Origin: Cryomorphaceae bacterium
GTDB lineage: Bacteria; Bacteroidota; Bacteroidia; Flavobacteriales; Schleiferiaceae
DNA: 9,439 bases
Assembly (NCBI GenBank): GCA_013205365.1
Contig: JABMNC010000039.1
Location: forward strand, 1-9,439
Reading direction: 5' to 3'
Shown here: in pieces, positions 1 to 5,194 of the stretch
Layout of the letters: each line of letters starts with the position of its first letter
Position numbering within the stretch: the stretch's first letter is position 1
Notes under the pieces: generated by a model
What the model was told of the DNA's origin: nothing
Databases searched by the model: none
The model's input: only the letters and a program-made list of their open reading frames with translations
Made by a program: the position numbers and the translations under genes

Positions 1-360
1 CGCCGTCGCCTCGAGTGTCTCGTCGAGCTGGCGGCGAGCCCTTGAGGGCAGTGCATCGAGGTTGCCAATGGCGTTAAGGCGGATTCCGTTTTCTTGCAGA
101 ACGCCCAGTTCCTTGCGCAGGCTGGTCATGAGGATGGTCATAAGGGCATCGACCTCGGCCTTGGGGCGCTGCCAGTTCTCTTCGGAGAAGGCATAAACCG
201 TCAAAAATTGTATCCCAAGTTCGGCCGCTCCGGTGGCGGCGCGGCGCAGCGCTTCTACCCCGATTTCATGGCCTCGGATGCGGGTTGCAAAACCCTGCTT
301 CTTTGCCCAGCGGCCGTTGCCGTCCATGATTATCGCTACGTGCTGCGGAATAGTGTTCAT
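1..360 (-). CDS. uppS: Isoprenyl (undecaprenyl diphosphate) synthase, N-terminal 120 aa, cut by window edge
   Basis: UppS is a cytoplasmic cis-prenyltransferase. It adds isopentenyl units to farnesyl diphosphate to make undecaprenyl diphosphate, the lipid carrier for peptidoglycan and other surface glycans. The visible N-terminus begins MNTIPQHVAIIMDGNGRWAK; the Asp of MDGNGRWA (about residue 13) is the family's Mg-diphosphate ligand. Further family blocks follow: GHEIGVEALRR (30-40) and LTVYAFSEENWQRP (53-66). The family is usually about 245 aa, so roughly half is present; the frame is open to position 1 with no stop. The ATG at 358-360 overlaps the porG stop as TAATG, which suggests translational coupling. 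A separate promoter-like pair lies inside the end of porG (405-434), so uppS may also be expressed independently. The identification is secure. Confidence 0.96.
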   Translation of the reverse strand, partial: MNTIPQHVAIIMDGNGRWAKKQGFATRIRGHEIGVEALRRAATGAAELGIQFLTVYAFSEENWQRPKAEVDALMTILMTSLRKELGVLQENGIRLNAIGNLDALPSRARRQLDETLEATA

Positions 361-1169
361 TAGTTAAGCAATGCTGCGCAAGTTTCCCAAAATTTTTCTA
401 AGTGCAAACCTAGACCAATATTCACCCGAAACAACCCGTCGTTTTGGTCAGATTGTCCGCGCGAATAGCCTACGAGGCCGCGGTTGCTAGGGTCTGCAAA
501 GTAGGCAGCAGCGTCGCCCCGAGCTTCGCGCAGAATGGCCACGTCGGTGTAGTCGCCCGAGACGTCGTCTACGTAGTCGCTCTGAATCCAGGTCCACTGA
601 ACTTCTGCTTGGGCCGTGAACCAGGGCCCAAGGTGAGCCCGCCAGCCCAGTCCGAGCGGAATGCTCAGGGCGCGGGTGCCGTAGATGGTGGTTCCGCTGC
701 CGACCAAACCCTGGCCCTCGGTTCCTAGGGGTCGCAGGTCGATCCACTGGCCTAGGTACTGACCCTGGGGCCGGTAGGCGGTAATTCCGAGTCCGCTAAA
801 TAGATAGGGAGTATGCTGAAACCGGAAGGAAGGGATGCGCATGGGCAAAAAAGACACTTCGCTCATGACCCAGACGCTTTGGGTTTGCGTTCGTACGGTT
901 ATTCCGCGGGCAAGGCGATCGGCTCGGCTTGATGCGGCATCGCTGGCGGTGAATTCCCCCTGCTCGGCCACCAACCGAACGGAATAGTGGGGATGCCCCT
1001 GGTATCGGTAGCCCAAAGTCCATGCATTGCCTTGGTTGGGATTGCTCCAGGTCGGGCCAACGTCTCCGCGCAGGCCCATTCCGCCCCAGGAGAGGGTAAG
1101 GTCTTGGCTATGCTGCGATGCAGCAGGCAAGGCAAGAACTAGGATTAAAAGCAGGATGCCAGTGCGCAT
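360..1169 (-). CDS. porG: PorG-like outer-membrane beta-barrel protein (DUF6089), type IX secretion
   Basis: A 269-aa protein with a signal peptide (MRTGILLLILVLALPAASQ) followed by an aromatic-rich, beta-strand-like sequence. PorG is an outer-membrane component of the Bacteroidota type IX secretion system, associated with the PorK/PorN ring. Family-like blocks are visible: GDVG (35-38), PYLFSGLG (121-128), LRPLGTEGQG (145-154), SIPLGLGWR (169-177), DYVDDVSGDYTD (198-209), FADPSNRG (224-231) and a final amphipathic strand, FRVNIGLGLHL (247-257). The frame is open for 78 codons upstream inside nadK, but the ATG at 1169 is chosen because it starts directly with the signal peptide. A TATCTTTG box sits 7 nt before this ATG. 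The position between nadK and uppS is the order usual in flavobacteria. The family call is strong; the T9SS role is from family knowledge. Confidence 0.9.
   Translation of the reverse strand: MRTGILLLILVLALPAASQHSQDLTLSWGGMGLRGDVGPTWSNPNQGNAWTLGYRYQGHPHYSVRLVAEQGEFTASDAASSRADRLARGITVRTQTQSVWVMSEVSFLPMRIPSFRFQHTPYLFSGLGITAYRPQGQYLGQWIDLRPLGTEGQGLVGSGTTIYGTRALSIPLGLGWRAHLGPWFTAQAEVQWTWIQSDYVDDVSGDYTDVAILREARGDAAAYFADPSNRGLVGYSRGQSDQNDGLFRVNIGLGLHLEKFWETCAALLN
405..434 (-). promoter_or_regulatory. Putative Bacteroidota promoter for uppS, inside the porG 3' end
   Basis: On the minus strand a TTG (434-432) is followed by a 19-nt spacer and TAGGTTTG (412-405). This fits the phylum's -33/-7 pattern of TTG or TTTG, about 19-21 nt, then TAnnTTTG. 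Transcription would begin near 400, leaving a leader of about 40 nt before the uppS ATG. The bases also encode porG residues around NIGLGL, so the match could be coincidental. Confidence 0.35.
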
Positions 1170-1176
1170 GAAGCCC

Positions 1177-1184
1177 CAAAGATA
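1177..1184 (-). promoter_or_regulatory. TAnnTTTG -7 box next to the porG start
   Basis: TATCTTTG matches the Bacteroidota -7 consensus exactly and ends 7 nt before the porG ATG, in the 31-nt gap after nadK. I see no TTG at 17-23 nt upstream, so the -33 half is missing or degenerate. If active, it would give porG an internal promoter with almost no 5' leader. Confidence 0.35.
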
Positions 1185-1200
1185 AGGCCTTCGCAAGAGG

Positions 1201-2085
1201 CTAGTTGCGGCGGTCGAGTCCCCAGAGAAGCTTATTGCGCAGGGTAGTCGGGAAGTTGTGCTCCTCGGTTTGCACCAGGCGAAACTTGAAGTCTGCTTGC
1301 TGGATTTTGAGGGTGGTTCCGACATCCAAAGAGAAGACGCGCGAATCCATCGAGCATAGGTAGTTGTCTTCGCGGGCTTCGATGCGGAGTTCGAGTATTC
1401 CATTGTTGGGAATAACGAGCGGCCTCACGGTTAAATTGTGCGGAGCAATGGGCGTAAGAATAAAATTGGGCGACAGGGGCATCAGAATCGGTCCGCCGCA
1501 GCTGAGGTTGTAGCCCGTGGATCCGGTTGGCGTGCTGATGATGAGCCCGTCGGCCCAGTAGGTGTTAAGAAACTGTCCGTTCAGGTGCACGTGTATCGAA
1601 ATCATGCTCGTAGTGCCCTTGCGGCTTACTGCGATTTCGTTGAGTGCAAAGTCGGGGTCCAGCAGTTCGGGGCCTTCAGCCGAGGCTTGAAGGGTGTAGC
1701 GCTCTTCGATGCGGTATGCGCCCTGGAGGATGCGTTTTAGCGAAGCGGGGGCCTCGTCGCGGGTGATGTTGGCCAAAAAACCGAGGCGGCCCGTGTTGAT
1801 TCCGATCAGGGGAATACCGCTGCGCCCCACCTGAGAGCAGGCGTCCAAAATGGTTCCGTCGCCGCCAATAACCATAAGAAAGTCTGGGTTTAGCGCTTGA
1901 AGCGTTTCTGCGGAAGTGTATTCGGGAAGGGTAAGGCCGAGGTCCCAGGATTCGTTAAGGCGCTTTTGAAAACCACGGTACATGGTTACCTCGCATCCTT
2001 CTTCTTCGAGGGTTCCGAGAATACGCTCTACAAAGGGTCGGGCTTCGTCGGGAATGCGTTTACCGTAAATAGCAATGCTTGCCAT
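1201..2085 (-). CDS. nadK: NAD kinase
   Basis: NadK phosphorylates NAD at the 2'-hydroxyl with ATP to make NADP in the cytoplasm. The 294-aa product has the normal family length. The GGDGT catalytic loop is at 74-78 (Asp76), then NTGRLGFLA (97-105), the NE pair (149-150), ADGLIISTPTGSTGYNLSCG (178-197), and PHNLTVRPLVIP (215-226). The frame is open for 54 further codons into the CBS gene, but those are low-complexity and unlike the family; MASIAIYG from 2085 is the typical N-terminus. It lies 11 nt after the CBS gene and 31 nt before porG, the usual flavobacterial order. A one-mismatch promoter box (TTCGTTTG, 2089-2096) lies 3 nt before the ATG. Confidence 0.97.
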   Translation of the reverse strand: MASIAIYGKRIPDEARPFVERILGTLEEEGCEVTMYRGFQKRLNESWDLGLTLPEYTSAETLQALNPDFLMVIGGDGTILDACSQVGRSGIPLIGINTGRLGFLANITRDEAPASLKRILQGAYRIEERYTLQASAEGPELLDPDFALNEIAVSRKGTTSMISIHVHLNGQFLNTYWADGLIISTPTGSTGYNLSCGGPILMPLSPNFILTPIAPHNLTVRPLVIPNNGILELRIEAREDNYLCSMDSRVFSLDVGTTLKIQQADFKFRLVQTEEHNFPTTLRNKLLWGLDRRN

Positions 2086-2088
2086 AGT

Positions 2089-2096
2089 CAAACGAA
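2089..2096 (-). promoter_or_regulatory. Near-match -7 box next to the nadK start
   Basis: TTCGTTTG differs from TAnnTTTG at one position and ends 3 nt before the nadK ATG. It fills most of the 11-nt gap after the CBS gene stop. Listed because the same placement recurs at other starts in the window; alone it would be weak. Confidence 0.2.
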
Positions 2097-2660
2097 TTAA
2101 ACGCTTAGGTAGTGAAGAAGGTGGTCGAGGTTGTCTTGCGCGTCGTCTTGTCGGCGCCCTCGGGGGAAGGAACCCAGTACCGTAATGCCCATGCGCTCGA
2201 GGGTTTCGGCAGCGGCCGTCGGGTCGGGCTGGTCGAGTCGAAGCCATGTTCCAAAAAGTCCGCTTTCTTGATTGAAGTCAGTGGCCATGGAAACTATTCG
2301 ATAGCCCTCTTCTTCAAGGGTTTGAATAACGGAACCTCGAAGAGTCTGGACGTCTTGAAGCCAAATGCTGCTGCCCGGGAGCTGAAAGCACCAATGCTGG
2401 CCCATCCAATGGCTCAGTCGGGTGGCGCTGAGTCCGCCTAAGAGTTCAAAATCTTGGTTGACCACCGCAATGGAATCGAGTTGGTGCTCGGCAAGCAGGG
2501 ACAGGGCATCTACGGCGTGCTGGTCGCTGTAAAACGGGCGCAACTCAAGGATCTCGCCCGACGCGCTCTCCATGCCAAGGTAGAGCCCCTGAGGGTCGGA
2601 CACCGGCCAGTGCAGTTGGCCTTCGGGGCGTTCCATCTGCAGTATTTCGTTCCAAAACAT
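2097..2660 (-). CDS. CBS-domain protein of the pdxJ–nadK neighbourhood
   Basis: A 187-aa cytoplasmic protein with no signal or membrane segment. Residues 48-87 (HAVDALSLLAEHQLDSIAVV, then LLGGLSATRLSHWM) look like a CBS motif, a module that usually binds adenine nucleotides. Residues 102-167 (DVQTLRGSVIQTLEEEGYRI onward) resemble a small ligand-binding fold, ending in a family-like LDHLLHYLSV. Its place next to nadK and divergent from pdxJ matches a conserved flavobacterial CBS protein of, from memory, about 215-220 aa. Here the first CBS unit seems about 30 residues short: a TGA lies two codons upstream (2664-2666), so no upstream in-frame start exists. A regulatory role linked to nucleotide cofactors is plausible but not shown. 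Met9 is an alternative start. Confidence 0.85.
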   Translation of the reverse strand: MFWNEILQMERPEGQLHWPVSDPQGLYLGMESASGEILELRPFYSDQHAVDALSLLAEHQLDSIAVVNQDFELLGGLSATRLSHWMGQHWCFQLPGSSIWLQDVQTLRGSVIQTLEEEGYRIVSMATDFNQESGLFGTWLRLDQPDPTAAAETLERMGITVLGSFPRGRRQDDAQDNLDHLLHYLSV

Positions 2661-2664
2661 GCAT

Positions 2665-2672
2665 CAAACGTA
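2665..2672 (-). promoter_or_regulatory. TAnnTTTG -7 box 4 nt before the CBS-gene start
   Basis: TACGTTTG is an exact match to the Bacteroidota -7 consensus on the minus strand and is followed by ATGC and then the ATG at 2660. It lies in the 70-bp divergent spacer, where a promoter for the left operon is expected. No TTG lies at the usual upstream distance. The expected start point would coincide with the start codon, so the mRNA could be leaderless. Confidence 0.45.
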
Positions 2673-2718
2673 AGGTAGGATTTCTAAACAGTTGCGCGAC
2701 CTTTGGTAAACCTTCCTA

Positions 2719-2726
2719 AATGTTTG
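2719..2726 (+). promoter_or_regulatory. Near-match -7 box 4 nt before the pdxJ start
   Basis: AATGTTTG differs from TAnnTTTG only in the first base and is followed by AATT and then the pdxJ ATG at 2731. It is the plus-strand counterpart in the divergent spacer. The spacing to the start codon equals that at the CBS and rluB genes. No clear -33 element is seen at the right distance. Confidence 0.3.
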
Positions 2727-2730
2727 AATT

Positions 2731-3528
2731 ATGGCAGTACTGCGCCCCGCCCGCTTGTCGGTTAACATTAATAAAGTGGCAACGCTTCGCAACAGCAGAG
2801 GCGGCAATGTGCCCAACGTACTTGAGGTCGCCGTGCGCGCTCAAGACTTTGGTGCCGAGGGAATTACCGTGCATCCTCGCCCTGACGAACGCCACATCAG
2901 GTATGCGGATGCCCGCGCCCTGAGGGCTGTGGTCCGCACCGAATTCAACATTGAAGGCTACCCAAGTCGTGATTTTATCGATTTAGTCCTCGAATGCGCT
3001 CCCGAGCAGGTTACCCTGGTCCCCGACGCCCCCGACGTACTCACCTCAAATGCCGGCTGGAATACCCTCAAGCACGCGTCGATGCTGCAGGATGTGCTGG
3101 CGGAGTTTCGCGCGGCAGGAATCCGTACCTCGCTTTTTATGGAGTGCAATTTTGCCCATATTAAGGCAGCCAAAGACCTGGGCGCTGACCGAATTGAACT
3201 TTACACCGAGGCCTTTGCCCAAGGCTATCAGGCTGCGCTTAGTCTTAGGAATGGCGGAGACCAATCGGGTTTTGAACGCCTGAGCACTGCGGCGGTTCAG
3301 CCCTACGCGGACGCGGCGGAGTTGGCTAATTTGCTGGGTTTGGGCGTCAATGCCGGCCACGACCTCAACGCCGACAACTTGGCCTTTTTTGCGGCATCGG
3401 TTCCTCAGCTGGACGAGGTTTCGATTGGGCACGCCCTCATTGCTGACGCCCTTTACCTCGGACTCGAAAACAGCATCCAACGCTACCGATACCAGCTGGA
3501 GTTGGGGGCGCAGCAGCTTCTTTTTTAA
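2731..3528 (+). CDS. pdxJ: Pyridoxine 5'-phosphate synthase
   Basis: PdxJ condenses 1-deoxyxylulose 5-phosphate with 3-amino-2-oxopropyl phosphate to give pyridoxine 5'-phosphate, the ring-closing step of DXP-dependent vitamin B6 synthesis. The 265-aa product is a TIM barrel with textbook blocks: LSVNINKVATLRNSRGGNVP (9-28), VHPRPDERHIRY (47-58) with active-site His48 and phosphate-binding Arg/His, EFNIEGYP (71-78) with Glu75, QVTLVPDAP (93-101), DRIELYTE (153-160), GVNAGHDLN (205-213) and SIGHALIADAL (231-241). All expected catalytic regions are present. It is divergent from the CBS–nadK operon and 26 nt upstream of the hydrolase gene, probably cotranscribed with it. The enzyme makes a cofactor, as does nadK across the spacer. 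Confidence 0.98.
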   Translation: MAVLRPARLSVNINKVATLRNSRGGNVPNVLEVAVRAQDFGAEGITVHPRPDERHIRYADARALRAVVRTEFNIEGYPSRDFIDLVLECAPEQVTLVPDAPDVLTSNAGWNTLKHASMLQDVLAEFRAAGIRTSLFMECNFAHIKAAKDLGADRIELYTEAFAQGYQAALSLRNGGDQSGFERLSTAAVQPYADAAELANLLGLGVNAGHDLNADNLAFFAASVPQLDEVSIGHALIADALYLGLENSIQRYRYQLELGAQQLLF

Positions 3529-3554
3529 GTGCGGACCCTGTACCTACCCAAATC

Positions 3555-4337
3555 ATGGCAGCGGTAGCATTATCCAGTAAAATTCTAGGAGCAGGAGGCC
3601 GCCCGCTCCTGGTGCTTCACGGCTTTTTGGGCATGGGCGACAATTGGGCCTCCCACGCTCGAATTTGGGCGGACCAGGGCTTTGAAGTGCATTTATTGGA
3701 CCAGCGCAACCACGGCAGGTCGCCCCACACCTCCAGCCACAGCTACACCGAGATGGTTCAGGATGCATTGGCCTATGCCGAGTCGAACTTCAAGCCAGGG
3801 CCCTTGGCTTGGCTTGGCCACAGCATGGGCGGCAAGGTCGTGATGGAATTTGCTGCTCGCTACCCGAGTTGGGTGGAGCGCATGGTTGTGGTAGACATTG
3901 GCCCTAAGGCCTACCCACCGCACCATCAGTACATTATTGACGCTATGAAGTCCCTTAATTTGCTAGAACTGGGGTCAAGAACCGAGGCTGATCGGGCCAT
4001 TGAGGTTTACCTGAAAGACTGGGGAATTCGTCAGTTTCTTCTTAAAAACTTAGAGTGGACCACCGACAAGCACCTGGGATGGAGGTGCAACCTTCCGGTT
4101 CTTGAGGCGAGCATGAGCCGCATTGGCAAGCCCCTTGGCCCGCTTGATAACTATGTAGGAGCCTGTCTTTTTGTGCGCGGACTCGATAGCGACTACTTGC
4201 GCGACGAGGACTGGCCGGGAATTGTGAAGCATTTTCCTGCTGCACAGCTCGAGAGCGTCGCGGGCGCCGGACACTGGGTGCACGCCGAGCAGCCGCATGC
4301 TTTTCAGCTTGCCGTCGGTTCCTTTTTAAAGTCCTAG
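3555..4337 (+). CDS. Alpha/beta-fold hydrolase, YbfF-like esterase
   Basis: A 260-aa cytoplasmic alpha/beta hydrolase with no signal peptide. The oxyanion-hole block HGFLGMGDNW is at 22-31, DQRNHGRS at 49-56, the nucleophile elbow GHSMGG at 88-93 (Ser90), VVDIGPKAYPPHH at 112-124, and the C-terminal GAGHWVHAEQP at 237-247 (His240). The third triad member is probably Asp114, as I recall for E. coli YbfF; Asp211 is an alternative. The family cleaves small acyl esters or thioesters; the natural substrate is unknown. It follows pdxJ by 26 nt and is probably cotranscribed. Pairing with pdxJ is common in flavobacteria, but I know of no demonstrated link to B6 metabolism. Its TAG stop overlaps the opposing gene's stop. 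Confidence 0.92.
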   Translation: MAAVALSSKILGAGGRPLLVLHGFLGMGDNWASHARIWADQGFEVHLLDQRNHGRSPHTSSHSYTEMVQDALAYAESNFKPGPLAWLGHSMGGKVVMEFAARYPSWVERMVVVDIGPKAYPPHHQYIIDAMKSLNLLELGSRTEADRAIEVYLKDWGIRQFLLKNLEWTTDKHLGWRCNLPVLEASMSRIGKPLGPLDNYVGACLFVRGLDSDYLRDEDWPGIVKHFPAAQLESVAGAGHWVHAEQPHAFQLAVGSFLKS

Positions 4338-4352
4338 AAGGCCGCTTTTAAG
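4323..4352. terminator. Weak bidirectional terminator-like hairpin over the convergent stops
   Basis: AAAG (4328-4331) can pair with CTTT (4345-4348), and CCT (4333-4335) with AGG (4339-4341) around an AGA loop. T-runs lie on both outer sides, so the element is U-rich at the 3' end in both directions. The stem is short with an asymmetric internal loop. It sits exactly where two convergent genes meet with no spacer, which is the main reason to list it. Confidence 0.25.
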
Positions 4353-4783
4353 ACCAGTTTCTGCAGCAGCCCAGGGTGGGCGAAGCGCTGGTCGCTCAGG
4401 TCGGGCTCGCTAAAGCGGTTGCGAACGTTGTTGCTGAAGGCGTAGGGTTCGGTGGGGTTGCCAAAAAGTCCGCGGTCCATTGCACGGTTCCCGTTGGCGT
4501 CAAAGTAGGTCGCCACAATGTACACTCCGGGATTCCTTAGACCTAAAGACAGCTGCTGGGGATTGCTTTGTGCCATAACCAGCACCTCTTCGATGACTGT
4601 TCCGTCGGCGTTGCGAAGCGACAGCATCCAGGCTGCCTTGGGATTTCGAGCTTCCCAAGCGCTCGTGCTTACGGCACATTGCACCCGCAGTAGGCTTGAA
4701 TTGTGAACGAGGGCCTTCGATACTACCGACGGCATCCCCAAAAATAAAAAGGCTAGGAGAAGGCTTAAGAGCTTGATCGCCAA
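4334..4783 (-). CDS. Secreted DUF2141-family protein
   Basis: A 149-aa protein with a signal peptide (MAIKLLSLLLAFLFLGMPSV, cleavage about residue 23) and a DUF2141-like body. The diagnostic block lies at 84-121: NPGVYIVATYFDANGNRAMD followed by LFGNPTEPYAFSNNVR, the family's Y-x-hydrophobic-D-x-NGN-x-x-D…G-x-PTEPYGFSNN pattern. Length is normal for the family, which is abundant in Bacteroidota; its function is unknown. The start must be TTG (4781-4783): no in-frame ATG or GTG lies between it and an upstream TGA (4811-4813), and the next ATG (Met17) would destroy the signal peptide. It is last in the rluB operon, 19 nt after the sorting-domain gene. Its stop shares CTAG with the opposing hydrolase stop. 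Confidence 0.88.
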   Translation of the reverse strand: MAIKLLSLLLAFLFLGMPSVVSKALVHNSSLLRVQCAVSTSAWEARNPKAAWMLSLRNADGTVIEEVLVMAQSNPQQLSLGLRNPGVYIVATYFDANGNRAMDRGLFGNPTEPYAFSNNVRNRFSEPDLSDQRFAHPGLLQKLVLKAAF

Positions 4784-4802
4784 GGTGAAACTAGAGGAAT
4801 AT

Positions 4803-5180
4803 CTAGCGAATCAGAACCACTGATCCCTGCTCAGAGAGGCGCACCTGGTTGACTCCGTCGGGGTCAATGTAGGTGGCAGTTAGCTGCCAGAGGTAGGTGC
4901 TCTCTTTCATGGCGCGGCCGTTGTAGTTCCCGTCCCAGCGCTCGCGCGGGTCGTTGCACTCAAAAACCAAGCGGCCGTAGCGGTCAAAAATCCGCATATT
5001 GTAGGTTGACATTTCGCAAGCCTCCGACACCACTACCCCAAAGAAGTCGTTGGTATTGTCGCGGTTGGGAGTGAATGCGTTGGGGGCAAAAACTCCGCAA
5101 ACCTCGGTTGGATTGGGATTAGTTTGGGCACTTAAAGTGGCCGACAAAGCAATTAAGAGCAGGGCAATGATGGAGCGCAT
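4803..5180 (-). CDS. Small secreted protein made almost only of a T9SS type-B sorting domain (CHU_C)
   Basis: A 125-aa protein with a signal peptide (MRSIIALLLIALSATLSA), a short linker and then a gliding-motility-associated C-terminal domain (TIGR04131 type). Visible motifs: APNAFTPNRDNTND (32-45), YNMRIFDRYGRLVFE (60-74), WDGNYNG (82-88), YLWQLTATY (97-105) and final GSVVLIR (119-125). In this family the domain usually sits at the end of a large adhesin or enzyme and directs export by the T9SS; here there is essentially no passenger. The usual DG-x-ND is changed to DNTND. Upstream in-frame codons lie in the AsmA gene and are rejected because they precede the signal peptide. Three cysteines (29, 55, 75) could form a disulphide. 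It is 11 nt after asmA. The domain call is strong; its role alone is unknown. Confidence 0.88.
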   Translation of the reverse strand: MRSIIALLLIALSATLSAQTNPNPTEVCGVFAPNAFTPNRDNTNDFFGVVVSEACEMSTYNMRIFDRYGRLVFECNDPRERWDGNYNGRAMKESTYLWQLTATYIDPDGVNQVRLSEQGSVVLIR

Positions 5181-5186
5181 AGAGTA

Positions 5187-5194
5187 CAAACTTA
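5187..5194 (-). promoter_or_regulatory. TAnnTTTG -7 box 6 nt before the sorting-domain gene
   Basis: TAAGTTTG is an exact -7 consensus match on the minus strand; its TAA is the stop codon of the AsmA gene. It ends 6 nt before the ATG at 5180. No TTG is found at 17-23 nt upstream. If used, the last two genes of the operon could be expressed separately from rluB–asmA. Confidence 0.35.

Noticed and set aside
94..363. An 89-codon plus-strand open frame at the left edge
   Set aside because: Antisense to uppS, whose sequence matches the family closely.
1170..1403. A 78-codon N-terminal extension of porG
   Set aside because: It lies inside nadK in another frame, is low in complexity and would precede the signal peptide.
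2086..2247. A 54-codon extension of nadK into the CBS gene
   Set aside because: Arg/Pro-rich, unlike the family, and overlaps a real gene. The start at 2085 gives the normal 294-aa NadK.
3529..3554. A separate promoter for the alpha/beta hydrolase
   Set aside because: The 26-nt gap has no TAnnTTTG or close variant; cotranscription with pdxJ is simpler.
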